Assembly: GCA_937127435.1 (NCBI GenBank)
Contig: CAKZLZ010000082.1
Location: forward strand, 1 to 37,703
Reading direction: 5' to 3'
Source of the DNA: an uncultured Verrucomicrobiota bacterium
GTDB taxonomy: Bacteria > Verrucomicrobiota > Kiritimatiellia > SS1-B-03-39 > UBA6053
Length of the DNA: 37,703 bases
The notes below the pieces were generated by a model. It was not told the DNA's origin. It ran no database searches and worked only from the letters and a program-made list of their open reading frames with translations. The position numbers and the translations under genes are program-made. How positions within the stretch are numbered: position 1 is the first letter of the stretch; each line of letters begins with the position of its first letter. Shown here piece by piece: positions 24,671-33,984 of the stretch.

Positions 24671-24898
24671 GGCTTTCCACCCGGATTCGCAGAGCTTTAC
24701 TCCCAGGGGATTAGAAGCATTTTTTTAGAAGGCGCTGGTGGGGAAAGAGCCTTTTAACAGGGGGAAAGGGTGAGGTGTATAGAAAATAACTATGTAATAA
24801 ATAAATAAAAAGATATAATAATTTAATATTAATCGTTTGATATTTTTTGAGCGTTGGGGTTATTTGTTATTAATAATACTAAACAGAAAGGTGCCATT
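24671..24898. other. Intergenic region, promoter side of a PEP-CTERM gene
   Basis: Contains a long imperfect inverted repeat (AAGGCTTTCCACC near 24670 against GGTGGGGAAAGAGCCTTTT near 24745) that could terminate the C39-like gene, then a strongly A+T-rich tract at 24780-24845 likely to contain the promoter of the PEP-CTERM gene. AAAGGTG eight bases before the ATG at 24899 is its ribosome site. Confidence 0.4.
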
Positions 24899-25813
24899 AT
24901 GAAAAATATCCTATTTATTGCCACGTTCCTTTTACCTGCCCAACTGCTTTTGGCGGACACCACGTGGACGGGGGCAACAAACACTGATTGGTTTAATGCG
25001 GGGAACTGGGACGCCGGGATCCCTGACACGAACGATGTGGTTTTCATTGGCAATGGTGCTACGGTTGATATCAATGGCGTCGCCGAAGCAGATTATGTTG
25101 AATATACAGGGGGGGTAGGCGGGTTAACCACCATCAATCTCACCGGCGGATCTCTCACTGAAAGCGGGAACAAATTCACGGGCCGTTCAGCTACGGATAC
25201 GAATGTTGAAATCAATATTTCAAACGCAACCTGGGCTGCCACAGGCGGTGCGAGTTTTTATGGTCCTGATGATTCAACCGGTGCGCTTACATTCAACCTG
25301 GGTGCCAACGGTCATTTGGATGGCTATTACCGGTATCGTTATGACGGGCTTACCATAAATGCCGCCAACGGGATTTTTGAAATGGCGCTTACCGGGGGAG
25401 TGGCCGGGATCGTAAGATTGGATAATTCCGCGGCCTTGAACCTTTCGGGGAGCGGGGTGATGGTTTTCGATATTTTTGGAAATGGAAGTTCAGAATCCCT
25501 TACCGCATCGGCCGCAGCGGATCTTTCCGGAGGATCGATACAGTTTCGTTTTGATGATGCCTACACGCCGATGGTTGGCGATTCGTATACCATTTTAAAT
25601 TCGGCCAATATCGTGAGAAATGGCGCGGGGAGCAACGTTTCTTCATTTGATGTGGATGGAAAATATGAAATCACCTGGGACGCCTCCCAATGGGCCAGCG
25701 GTGATTTGACCATCGATTCGATCACCGCAATTCCGGAACCCAGCTCAATTTTTATGATGAGTTTTGCGGGATTACTGTTGGGCTGGATCCAATTGCGCCG
25801 TCGACAAAGTTGA
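24899..25813 (+). CDS. PEP-CTERM protein
   Basis: Product of 304 residues: signal peptide (NILFIATFLLPAQLLLA), a body that opens TTWTGATNTDWFNAGNWDAGIPDTNDVVF, a motif widely seen at the start of autotransporter-like and PEP-CTERM beta-helix proteins, then Gly/Asn-rich strands, and the anchor AIPEPSSIFMMSFAGLLLGWIQLRRRQS. The tail has PEPSS, one helix and a basic end. A good ribosome site (AAAGGTG) fixes the start. Likely a surface or matrix protein displayed through exosortase. It is followed by a terminator hairpin, so it is a single-gene unit. Confidence 0.87.
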   Translation: MKNILFIATFLLPAQLLLADTTWTGATNTDWFNAGNWDAGIPDTNDVVFIGNGATVDINGVAEADYVEYTGGVGGLTTINLTGGSLTESGNKFTGRSATDTNVEINISNATWAATGGASFYGPDDSTGALTFNLGANGHLDGYYRYRYDGLTINAANGIFEMALTGGVAGIVRLDNSAALNLSGSGVMVFDIFGNGSSESLTASAAADLSGGSIQFRFDDAYTPMVGDSYTILNSANIVRNGAGSNVSSFDVDGKYEITWDASQWASGDLTIDSITAIPEPSSIFMMSFAGLLLGWIQLRRRQS

Positions 25814-25835
25814 ACGTTTTTCTCTGTAAATACGG

Positions 25836-25870
25836 GCCCGGTATCGTTTTGATCCCGGGCACTTTCTTTA
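25836..25870 (+). terminator. Rho-independent terminator after a PEP-CTERM gene
   Basis: A 10-bp stem, GCCCGGTATC against GATCCCGGGC with one mismatch, around the loop GTTTT, followed by a T-rich tail ACTTTCTTTA. It lies 23 bases after the PEP-CTERM stop codon and before the Nfu gene. Confidence 0.65.
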
Positions 25871-25923
25871 TCTCCACGCACGAATTCCGTTGATCCGTTC
25901 GAAAGTTGTCATATGGTAATGGA

Positions 25924-26535
25924 ATGACTGACACGACTACTCAAGAGATTCGAATTCGGGGCGAATTTACGCCTGATCCTAACAGCTGCCGATTTATTGT
26001 TTCCCAGGAAGTCTTTCCGGATGACTGGACTTTCCAGTTTAAAAGTCCGGAGGATGCACCGGGATCCGCATTGATTGCGGCGATTTTCGCGGTGGAAGGG
26101 GTGGTGGATGTGAAAATCCATAAAGATACCTTTACGATCACCAAGAATTCACCGGAGGCCTGGCCCAAAGTGGCGGCGAAATTGATTCCCATTCTGAAGG
26201 AACAAATCTCCGGCGGAGAAAGCGTCTTGGATGATTCAAAACGCGAATCATTGAAGAATGCACCTTTGGACGAGAATGTGAGTGAAATCATCGAACAAAT
26301 TTTGGCTGAAAAAATTAATCCTGCCCTTTCTTCCCACGGGGGTTGGGTGAAACTGACCCGTATTGAAGGTCAGGATGTCTTTGTGGAAATGGGGGGCGGT
26401 TGCCAGGGCTGTGCCAGTAGCCGGGCCACCATGAAATTCGGTATTGAGCGTGCAATCAAAGAAGCGGTCCCCAGCGTACGGAATGTGATTGATTCCACCG
26501 ACCATGATGCGGGAACCAATCCTTATTATAGTTGA
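25924..26535 (+). CDS. Nfu-type iron-sulfur cluster scaffold
   Basis: A 203-residue protein of two parts. Residues about 10-95 are the Nfu N-terminal domain (RFIVSQEVFPDDWTFQFKSPEDAPGSALIAAIFAVEGVVDVKIHKDTFTITK). Residues about 118-190 are the NifU C-terminal domain, with the cluster-binding CxxC in MGGGCQGCASS. Such proteins carry a [4Fe-4S] cluster and hand it to targets, including lipoyl synthase, which is encoded elsewhere in this window. The ATG at 25924 is chosen; a TTG at 25906 would add six residues. The ABC operon starts 84 bases after the stop, so it is probably separate. Confidence 0.9.
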   Translation: MTDTTTQEIRIRGEFTPDPNSCRFIVSQEVFPDDWTFQFKSPEDAPGSALIAAIFAVEGVVDVKIHKDTFTITKNSPEAWPKVAAKLIPILKEQISGGESVLDDSKRESLKNAPLDENVSEIIEQILAEKINPALSSHGGWVKLTRIEGQDVFVEMGGGCQGCASSRATMKFGIERAIKEAVPSVRNVIDSTDHDAGTNPYYS

Positions 26536-26619
26536 TGGCAGATAAAGGATGCTGGATGAATGATCCATCCGTATCCTGCATTCCTCATTCCAAATTTCTA
26601 ATTACCAATTTCCCAGCTT

Positions 26620-27561
26620 ATGATTGATGTACAACATTTAACCAAGAACTATCCCGGCGGGGTTACGGCGGTTGATGACGTGTCTTTCTCGATTGAACCG
26701 GGCGAGATCGTTGGATTTTTGGGTCCGAACGGTGCCGGGAAAAGCACGACCATGCGTATATTGGCGGGATTCCTTTCGCCCAGCGGCGGCCAGGTCAAGG
26801 TGAAGGGGATGGATGTGACCCGTAAGAATTTGGAAGTGCGCCAGTGTTTGGGCTATTTGCCGGAAACCTGTCCGCTCTATACGGAAATGCGGGTGGGCGA
26901 ATATCTGCGTTACCGCGCCGATCTGAAAGGACTTTCCCGGCGCCACCGCCGGGCGGGCGTGGAACGGGCGATGGAACAGTGCGGATTGCTGGATGTGCAA
27001 AAGCGTCTGATCGGACAACTGTCCAAAGGATTCCGTCAGCGGGTGGGCATTGCGGATGCGCTGGTGCACAACCCGGATTTATTGATTTTAGACGAACCGA
27101 CCATTGGCTTGGATCCGAACCAGATTGTGCAGGTTCGAAAACTCATCCGGGATCTTTCCGCACAGCATACCTTGCTGATTTCCTCCCACATTTTGAGTGA
27201 AATTGAAGCCACCTGTAACCGGGTCGTGGTCATGAATCAGGGCAAAATTCTGGAATCGGCCAGTCTGGAAGAATTGGGGCATCGCTGGTCTCCGGGGGCG
27301 GAATTGACCGTTGAGGTGAAAGCCGAAGCATCCGAAGTCGACAAAACCCTTCGTTCTTTGGCGGATCTAAAAAAAATTCAGGTGAAGCAGGACGGGGAGT
27401 GGGCCCGGGCGGAACTTTTATTCGCGAATGATGAAGACCACCGCGAACGGGTGTTTGCCTGTGTCAAAGAAGCGGAGTGGGATCTTCGGGAATTACATGC
27501 CCGCCGCCATAGTTTGGAAGAGACCTTCGTGAAAATGACGGGTGGAGGAGAAGAGGTATGA
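26620..27561 (+). CDS. ABC transporter ATPase (GldA-like)
   Basis: A 313-residue ATP-binding subunit. Walker A GPNGAGKST (35-43), signature LSKGF (134-138), Walker B with the catalytic Glu in LLILDEPTIGLD (about 155-164) and the switch His in ISSH (His190) are all in place. The C-terminal 90 residues form the regulatory extension found in ABC-2 exporters of the GldA/NatA class. Its stop overlaps the ATG of the permease gene by 4 bases. It powers a six-gene operon with ABC-2 permease, GldG-like and DUF4340 proteins. In Bacteroidetes GldA, GldF and GldG serve gliding motility, but this set is found across non-gliding phyla and its cargo is unknown. Confidence 0.92.
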   Translation: MIDVQHLTKNYPGGVTAVDDVSFSIEPGEIVGFLGPNGAGKSTTMRILAGFLSPSGGQVKVKGMDVTRKNLEVRQCLGYLPETCPLYTEMRVGEYLRYRADLKGLSRRHRRAGVERAMEQCGLLDVQKRLIGQLSKGFRQRVGIADALVHNPDLLILDEPTIGLDPNQIVQVRKLIRDLSAQHTLLISSHILSEIEATCNRVVVMNQGKILESASLEELGHRWSPGAELTVEVKAEASEVDKTLRSLADLKKIQVKQDGEWARAELLFANDEDHRERVFACVKEAEWDLRELHARRHSLEETFVKMTGGGEEV

Positions 27562-28307
27562 GGCGGTTTTTAACTTTATGGAAAAGGGAAGTTGCTTCCT
27601 ATTTTGTATCCCCGGTGGCTTACATTTTGGCGACACTTTTCCTGGTCGTGATGGGCATGGGCTTCTGGTTTTTGGCCAGTGTGCGCTTGCGGACGGGTGC
27701 AACCTTTTATGAATTGCTCCGCGGGCTGTATGGGGGCGTGGCATGGCTGGCGGTGCTGATGGTCATCCCGGTTTTGAGTATGCGTTCTTTTGCGGAAGAG
27801 AACCGTTCCGGTACCTTGGAAATGTTGCTGACAGCTCCGGTGCGGGACATCGAAGTGGTGTTTAGCAAGTTTCTGGGAATTTTTACGGTGTATGTGATGA
27901 TGTGGCTTCCCACCTTGGGATTTTATCCTTTATTACAAAGGGTTTCAGAACAGCCCCTGCCGATTGATTTCGGCGCATTGGCCGCGGCCTACGTCGGGGT
28001 TTTTCTGGTGGGAGGATTTTATTTGTCCATCGGGATTTTCTGTTCATCGCTTACCCGGAATTTGATTGTGGCGTCGATGGCGACGTTTGCGGTGGTGACC
28101 CTGCTGTTTCTGGGTGGATTTTTGCCGGCGGTGAGTCCGGTGCCGCAGTTGCGGGAGTTCACCCAACCTTTGTCTCCGGTATTGCATATGATGGATTATG
28201 CCCGCGGGGTCATTGATACCCGGTCCGTGGTTTTGTATCTCTCAAGTACGCTGTTGATGTTGATGATTACCACCCGGATTCTTGAGTCACGGAGGTGGCG
28301 CGCATGA
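27558..28307 (+). CDS. ABC-2 type permease (GldF-like)
   Basis: A 249-residue integral membrane protein with six hydrophobic helices, beginning FLTLWKREVASYFVSPVAYILATLFLVVMGMGFWFL, the standard opening of this subfamily. The motif RSFAEENRSGTLEMLLTAPVRDIEVVFSKFLG between helices 2 and 3 is the typical cytoplasmic coupling region of ABC-2 permeases. It forms the channel for the preceding ATPase. Start and stop overlap both neighbours (ATGA at each end), so the three genes are translated as a unit. Substrate unknown. Confidence 0.92.
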   Translation: MRRFLTLWKREVASYFVSPVAYILATLFLVVMGMGFWFLASVRLRTGATFYELLRGLYGGVAWLAVLMVIPVLSMRSFAEENRSGTLEMLLTAPVRDIEVVFSKFLGIFTVYVMMWLPTLGFYPLLQRVSEQPLPIDFGALAAAYVGVFLVGGFYLSIGIFCSSLTRNLIVASMATFAVVTLLFLGGFLPAVSPVPQLREFTQPLSPVLHMMDYARGVIDTRSVVLYLSSTLLMLMITTRILESRRWRA

Positions 28308-29791
28308 ACAAGGAATCTCAACATGCCGCCCGCAAAATGGTTTGGGGAACGCGCTTTCGCAAAGGAGCCTCCGGGCTTCATTTGACCATTAACGTGCTTT
28401 TGTTGATTGCGTTGTGGGGGATGATTAATTTTATCGGGATGCGCAACTATCTGTTTGAGGACTGGAGTGACCAGCAATCGACGGTGCTTTCAGACAAAAC
28501 GCTGGCCGTGGTGGGCGCGATTGAAGAACCCGTGGAAATGATTCTGCTGTTGAGTCAGAGTTTCACCAGTGCATCGGAACTTGAGGATTTGGCCCGGGAG
28601 CTGCAAAGGCTCAACAAGCTCATTACCGTGACCACGGTGGATCCCGATCGGGATATTGCACAGACCGAAGAACTCCGCAGCCGCTTTGAGGTTTCCGAAC
28701 CGGATCAGGTTTTACTGGCTTTCCGTGACCGCCAGGTGGTGTTGTCCATGGATAAAATGCTGGTGATGGAATCGGATGATACCCGTGAATTGGGTCAGGA
28801 ACCCCGGGTGATCGGATTTCGGGGGGAAGCGGTTCTTTCCAGTGGATTGATGGAGTTAACCCGTACCCATCGTCCGGTGGTGTATTTCCTGAGTGGGCAC
28901 GGTGAAAAAGAAATTGATAATTTTGAGCAGGTGACCCAGGCATATTCTTCGTTGCGCGAACGGCTTGAAGCGGACAATATTGAAGTCCGCACTTTGAATC
29001 TTGAGGATTCCCGCGGCGTTCCCGAGGATACGGATTTGATCGTGATCGCCGGTCCCCGCACCCGTATTTCGCAACCGGAACTGGATATGTTGCGGGAATA
29101 CATGAACAACAAAGGACGTTTGTTGGTCGCGGTGGATGTGGGCGAAGATGCGGGTCTGTTGCCTTTCCTGAAAGAATTCGGGATTCAATTGGTGAATGAC
29201 GTGGTGATTGATCCTTCCCGCACCACTTCGGGGGAAGAAGTCTATGTCAGTACCTACAGCAATCATGCGATTACGGATTCGATGCAGAAGATCCGCACCA
29301 CCTTTATTCGTCCGCGTTTGGTGGGACCGGCCATCCAAAATGAAGAATCTTCTGCAGATCGCCCGCAGTACATTCCTTTGTTAACGAGTTCCAAACAGAG
29401 CTGGGCGGAAACCCGGCCCAATCGCCGGCCGTATAAATACGATGAAGGGGCGGATATGCCCGGTCCTGTTCCGCTGGCCGCAGCGGTGGAGTGGAAACTT
29501 TCCGGGGAAAGTGGAAACGTGGATGCGGGAAAACGTCTGGTGGTATTTGGCGATTCCATGTTTGCCGGTAATCTGTTGAACAATGGCGGGGGCATGTTGC
29601 TGATGCAGAATTCAGTCAATTGGCTGTTGTATCAAGAGGAACTCCTGGAGATTGCGCCCAAAGATGTGACCGAGATCCGACTGCAAATTGACAACAGTGA
29701 ACTGTATCGTTTGTTGTTGATGCTGGCGGTGATCTTGCCGGGCCTGGTGATGGCCCTGGGGATCGTGGTGTTTGTGCGGAGACGAAAGTAG
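28304..29791 (+). CDS. GldG-like ABC-associated periplasmic-domain protein
   Basis: A 495-residue protein. One helix near the N-terminus (about 22-45, LHLTINVLLLIALWGMINFI) and one at the C-terminus (LLMLAVILPGLVMALGIVVFVRRRK) bracket a large domain outside the membrane. The first half (SDQQSTVLSDKTLAVVGAIEEPVEMILLL) and the segment VVYFLSGHGEKEIDNF...YSSLRERLEADNIEVRTLNL are hallmarks of the GldG/ABC-type uncharacterised family (a vWA- or glutaminase-like fold). The start is the ATG overlapping the permease stop (ATGA); an ATG nine bases upstream is less fitting. The next gene follows after one base. Probably a periplasmic partner that binds the export cargo or cell-envelope material. Confidence 0.9.
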   Translation: MNKESQHAARKMVWGTRFRKGASGLHLTINVLLLIALWGMINFIGMRNYLFEDWSDQQSTVLSDKTLAVVGAIEEPVEMILLLSQSFTSASELEDLARELQRLNKLITVTTVDPDRDIAQTEELRSRFEVSEPDQVLLAFRDRQVVLSMDKMLVMESDDTRELGQEPRVIGFRGEAVLSSGLMELTRTHRPVVYFLSGHGEKEIDNFEQVTQAYSSLRERLEADNIEVRTLNLEDSRGVPEDTDLIVIAGPRTRISQPELDMLREYMNNKGRLLVAVDVGEDAGLLPFLKEFGIQLVNDVVIDPSRTTSGEEVYVSTYSNHAITDSMQKIRTTFIRPRLVGPAIQNEESSADRPQYIPLLTSSKQSWAETRPNRRPYKYDEGADMPGPVPLAAAVEWKLSGESGNVDAGKRLVVFGDSMFAGNLLNNGGGMLLMQNSVNWLLYQEELLEIAPKDVTEIRLQIDNSELYRLLLMLAVILPGLVMALGIVVFVRRRK

Positions 29792-29792
29792 T

Positions 29793-31544
29793 ATGAAGAC
29801 TTCTAAAACGATTTTGCTTTTGTTGGTGGTTCTGGGCATGGGGGCCTACATTTGGTTTTACGAAATCCATCAGATGACCACCGCCGACAAAAAGGCCTTG
29901 GAATTACAGGCGTTTAACCTGCCGGTGGATTTGGTCAATGGCATTGGCCTCCGCACCCCTGACTACGAAGTGGAATTGGAAAAAACCGATCAGGGATGGG
30001 AATTGTTGTCACCCAAAGGGGCCCGCGCGGCTCTACCGGTGGTTCAGCAATTACTGGCCCGGATCAAAACCCTGGACAAAGGGGAGTTAATCACCCCGGC
30101 GGATATTCGCGCCAAAGGACAAACCCTGGCGGAATACGGCTTGTCTGTTCCCCGCATTAAACTGATGTTGAAAACAGCCGGGCAAACCCGGATGTACGAA
30201 GTGGGGGACAAAAACCCTTTGGGGAATTCGTTATATGTAAAAGAGGAATCGACGCAGAATGTGATGTTGGTTTCCACCGATTTATTGGAAGTTTTGCCCA
30301 AAGATCTTTTGGCTTTCCGGGATAAAACTTTGTTTCCCCTTCATGAAGAGGAAGTGCAGGCCATCGATTTGATAAACGGTGAGCGGACGATCCGCCTGGA
30401 AAAACGAAACGGGCTTTGGATGCTGAAAGCACCCATGAACACCTTGGCGGACCAGGAGAAAGTTCTTAGTCTTATTCAAAAATTACTTCAGGCCCGGATC
30501 GAGGGCATCATAAATGAACCCAGCAGCGAAGATTTAGAAAACTTTACCTTGGCCAAGGGCGAGCAAATTATCCGCTTGTGGTCCGCCAATTCGAAAGTGC
30601 CGGTGGAAGTATCCGTTGGCGGGGATGTGCCATTGAACCCGGATCATTTGCTGCTGCGCATTTCCGGTCAGGAAGGCTTGGTGATCGTATCAAAAGGGAT
30701 GCGTTCGGTGGCGAGTTCCCCGGTGGATCTCTTCCGGGACCGCACATTGATTGCAGTTGATTTGCCATTGGTGCAAGAGATCACGGTTGAAAAGGAAGGA
30801 CAAACTTTGCGGCTTCAGAAAACCGGAGAAAACTGGCAAGTCCTGGATCCGGTGCAGTTGAAGGCTTCGACGGAGCGGGTTCAAAACATGATTCAAACCT
30901 GGTTGAATGCCAGGGTGGAGCACTTTGTGGATGAAGCTCCGGTGGGTCGGGTTTTGATGACCGTGTCCTTTACTTCGGGGACGGTTGCCGAAAGCAAAAC
31001 CCTTCGCTTTGATGTGTTGGAAGAAGATGTGGCTCCCGGCCGCGTGTGGCTTCGCAAACATGGCGAAGAAGGAAAATTGGTGGTGGTGCCGGACCTGGTG
31101 AAATATGCGCCGGTGGATGTGCTCCCTTACCTTTCCCGTGAGGTATTAAATTTTGATCCGGAACAGGCGATTCGACTGAGTTTGACTCAGGAAGACAAAG
31201 TGTTGGCGGTGACCCGTGCGTCTAAGGATCAACCTTGGACTGCGCAGGGGGAAGGGTGGAAGGTCAATCAAGCGCATGTGGCGTCCATTCTTAAGAGCTT
31301 CTCCCATCTCACGGCCCAGAATCTGGTTGCATTAAACCCATCTGATTTAAGCCTCACGGGTTTGGATACGCCCGCCATCCGTCTGTCCATTGGCTTGGCG
31401 GGCGAACAGGTGAGTAACCGCACGCTTTTGGTGAGTCTGGCTGAAGGGGGACCTTTTGGGCTGATCCAGGGGCAGAATTTAATTTTCCGTCTTTCGGCTG
31501 CGGATATGGAATTGATTCAGGAACCGCTGGGGGCGGCTGAATAG
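29793..31544 (+). CDS. DUF4340-family membrane-anchored protein
   Basis: A 583-residue protein with one N-terminal helix (ILLLLVVLGMGAYIWFY) and an outside domain containing several copies of the DUF4340 unit: WELLSPKGARAALPVVQQLLARIKTL (about 68-95), then WMLKAPMNTLADQEKVLSLIQKLLQARI, then WQVLDPVQLKASTERVQNMIQTWLNARV, then WKVNQAHVASILKSFSHLTAQNLV. Each has an aromatic, a Pro and a following helix. DUF4340 proteins nearly always sit beside GldG-like ABC genes, as here, and their function is unknown. It begins one base after the GldG-like stop and ends 19 bases before the AsmA-like start, well inside the operon. Confidence 0.88.
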   Translation: MKTSKTILLLLVVLGMGAYIWFYEIHQMTTADKKALELQAFNLPVDLVNGIGLRTPDYEVELEKTDQGWELLSPKGARAALPVVQQLLARIKTLDKGELITPADIRAKGQTLAEYGLSVPRIKLMLKTAGQTRMYEVGDKNPLGNSLYVKEESTQNVMLVSTDLLEVLPKDLLAFRDKTLFPLHEEEVQAIDLINGERTIRLEKRNGLWMLKAPMNTLADQEKVLSLIQKLLQARIEGIINEPSSEDLENFTLAKGEQIIRLWSANSKVPVEVSVGGDVPLNPDHLLLRISGQEGLVIVSKGMRSVASSPVDLFRDRTLIAVDLPLVQEITVEKEGQTLRLQKTGENWQVLDPVQLKASTERVQNMIQTWLNARVEHFVDEAPVGRVLMTVSFTSGTVAESKTLRFDVLEEDVAPGRVWLRKHGEEGKLVVVPDLVKYAPVDVLPYLSREVLNFDPEQAIRLSLTQEDKVLAVTRASKDQPWTAQGEGWKVNQAHVASILKSFSHLTAQNLVALNPSDLSLTGLDTPAIRLSIGLAGEQVSNRTLLVSLAEGGPFGLIQGQNLIFRLSAADMELIQEPLGAAE

Positions 31545-31563
31545 GAGGCACTCTCTGAAAAAA

Positions 31564-33984
31564 GTGAAAAAATCCTCAGCCAAACGGAGACCGGCCCGGA
31601 AATTTCTGAGGTGCTGTCTCGAATTGCCGGTGCTGCTCCTGATCATCGCTGGACTATGGATTGTTGTCGGGGTTCCGGGTTCCTGGATTATGCACTGGGT
31701 GAACCCCCGATTACCGAATGGAATTTTACTCGAGACTTCCGAAGTCCGGTACAGTCCCGGACAAGGTTTCCTGTTCTCGGAATTGAAAGTGTATGGCCCC
31801 AAAGATTTGGTGACACCTTTGATTATGGCAGATGAGTTCAGGGTGAATCCTCATTTTTTGAAAAGAATTCGTGCTAAAGAATGGACGGCCGGCGTTCACA
31901 TACGAAAGGGGGAGGTGAAAACCAACCTCGGCACCTGGGCCGATGATTTACAGACAGATAAAGAGATTCACCTGCATGGGATTGACGGGGGATTTCAACT
32001 GGAGCCCGGGAAAATACACTTCGAAGGGATTCAGGGGTCGCTTCCGAATATGGATGTCTTGTTGACCGGCGAAATTGAATTTGGCAGCTCATCCGCTGAA
32101 CCGTCCCCCCTAATGGTGCCCCGCACCGCCCGGGTGATTGCCAAAGTCATGGATTTTATCGAAAACTTTCAGTTTGAGAAGCCTCCCCGAATCGAAGTGG
32201 TGTTTTCTCCGATTCCCCACAAAGTGAATTCTCCCCGAATCAATTTGGCTTTGGATCACCAGGGGGCTTCGCGACACCGCGGTTTCGCCTTTGAGGAAAT
32301 CAAGGCCTCCGCGACTTACGAAAACCGTGTATTCCTTATTCACTCCTTTCTGGTCCGCGAAAATGAAGAGCGGTCCATCAGCGGGACAGCCCGGGTTGAT
32401 TTTGAACAGGATTTTTATGAAGTCGATTTGGAAAACAGCCTGCGTCGGGTGGGGCTGGAAGCCATTTCTCCTTTTGCACTGGGAAAAGTGTTGGATTGGT
32501 TGCAACTCCGCCTGGAAGACCGCTGCGATTTCAAGATGACCTTAGGTCCAAATACTTTTGCACAACCCGGACATAAAATTACCGGCGACTTCCGGGTGGG
32601 GAATGGATTTTACCGGGATGCCTTTTTTCCAGAAATTTCGCTGAAACTGGATTTGGATTATCCCTATTTGAAAATTTACGAAGTCGCAGGCACCTTGGGA
32701 AGAGGTAAAGGTCAGGGGCCCATTGCCGGGGAAGTTGAATTGGATCTTGCCAGTGGTTTTGGTCATGTGCAGGTCGAAGGTGCCTTTTATCCGGACTACG
32801 CGGTTTCAATAGTGGGAAATCTGACCGAAAAGTATTTGAGGGAATGGGAGTTTTTAGGAGCCCCTCCCAAATTTGTGGCCCGGTATGACCGGAAAGAAAC
32901 CGGTGCTCCCATTTATTTTTCAGTGGAGGCGGAGGGGAAAGATGTTTTGTGGAGAGGAACCGCCTTTGATTCGGCGGCCAGCAAGGTGGAGTTTAAACAG
33001 GGGCAACTTTCCATTACCGGTGCGCGGGCCAGCCGGGGAAAGGAGTTGGTTGAGGCTGAACTGCAATTTGATCCCGGTTTCAAAGGCTGCACTTTTGATT
33101 TGAACAGCAATTTTCATTTGCCGGATATTCTTCAGTTGATCGGCCCGCAGGCGGCAAAACTGGTTCAATCTTTCCGTTTTCGCGGAAGCTCGGAGATTGA
33201 GGCGGAAGGGTATGTGGATTTTACATCCAAGGCCGCCCATGATTTGCATGGCACTTATGTTTTTAATGATTTGGTCTGGAATTGGTTGAGTGTCAAAAAA
33301 CTCCACGGCAATTTAAATCTGGATGATCAGGTTTTGGAACTTCCGAATATCCAGGCCACTTTGGAGGGAGGAGGGCTCAACGCCAATCTTCGGGTGGACG
33401 CTCCTTTTTCGGAGCAGGGACGCTTCGCTTTGGCCATGCATCTTAAAGAGATGGACCTTTACAAGGTCATTACCAAAGCCACGGATCTTGAAGACACCCC
33501 GTATAAAGGTCGCTTGAGTTTGCAACTGAACCTTATGGGGGTGTTGAAAGATACCGATGCGCGCTCCCGGTTAGATGCACTTACCGGGGTGGGCAGCATG
33601 GAAATTAAAGAAGGCTCCCTGTTTAAAATTCCCCTGCTGTTGGGCTTAAGCCAGATCCTGAGCAAAATTGTCAGCGGATTTGGATACGCCAGTCAAAGTG
33701 ATTTTTCTGCAGACTTTGAAATCGGGAATGGCAAAATAACTTCCAAAGAACTTTTTCTACAGGGAAATGTCCTTTCCATTGCCGGACCGGGGTCTTACAG
33801 CTTCTCTGATCGAAAGATTTCAGCCGATCTGAAAATTCATTTATTGAAGGACGGTATCCTTTCGGATGCGCTGAAACTGATTTTGTGGCCGATTCGGAAA
33901 TTGATTGAGGTGCAACTGACCGGCACCCTGGATCATCCGGATTGGCAACCGAAGAATTTACCCAAGGAGATTTTTGGAAAATGA
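31564..33984 (+). CDS. AsmA-like (TamB/DUF3971-type) inner-membrane protein
   Basis: An 806-residue protein: a basic N-terminus, one helix (about 20-42, ELPVLLLIIAGLWIVVGVPGSWIMHWV) and a long outside region of repeated beta strands. The C-terminal part (SGFGYASQSDFSADFEIGNGKITSKELFLQGNVLSIAGPGSYSF ... LTGTLDHPDWQPKNLP) is the AsmA C-terminal region. Relatives bridge the envelope and may move phospholipids to the outer membrane. The start is uncertain: the GTG at 31564 is 15 bases from an AGGAGG, whereas an in-frame CTG at 31555 is 6 bases from it. Its stop overlaps the prmA start (ATGA). It is coupled to the ABC operon upstream, so it may act with it at the outer membrane. Confidence 0.82.
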   Translation: MKKSSAKRRPARKFLRCCLELPVLLLIIAGLWIVVGVPGSWIMHWVNPRLPNGILLETSEVRYSPGQGFLFSELKVYGPKDLVTPLIMADEFRVNPHFLKRIRAKEWTAGVHIRKGEVKTNLGTWADDLQTDKEIHLHGIDGGFQLEPGKIHFEGIQGSLPNMDVLLTGEIEFGSSSAEPSPLMVPRTARVIAKVMDFIENFQFEKPPRIEVVFSPIPHKVNSPRINLALDHQGASRHRGFAFEEIKASATYENRVFLIHSFLVRENEERSISGTARVDFEQDFYEVDLENSLRRVGLEAISPFALGKVLDWLQLRLEDRCDFKMTLGPNTFAQPGHKITGDFRVGNGFYRDAFFPEISLKLDLDYPYLKIYEVAGTLGRGKGQGPIAGEVELDLASGFGHVQVEGAFYPDYAVSIVGNLTEKYLREWEFLGAPPKFVARYDRKETGAPIYFSVEAEGKDVLWRGTAFDSAASKVEFKQGQLSITGARASRGKELVEAELQFDPGFKGCTFDLNSNFHLPDILQLIGPQAAKLVQSFRFRGSSEIEAEGYVDFTSKAAHDLHGTYVFNDLVWNWLSVKKLHGNLNLDDQVLELPNIQATLEGGGLNANLRVDAPFSEQGRFALAMHLKEMDLYKVITKATDLEDTPYKGRLSLQLNLMGVLKDTDARSRLDALTGVGSMEIKEGSLFKIPLLLGLSQILSKIVSGFGYASQSDFSADFEIGNGKITSKELFLQGNVLSIAGPGSYSFSDRKISADLKIHLLKDGILSDALKLILWPIRKLIEVQLTGTLDHPDWQPKNLPKEIFGK

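Noticed and set aside
26620..31544. Evidence of gliding motility from the Gld-like genes
   Set aside because: GldA/F/G-like ABC sets with DUF4340 occur widely without gliding; none of the gliding-specific or type IX secretion genes is present.
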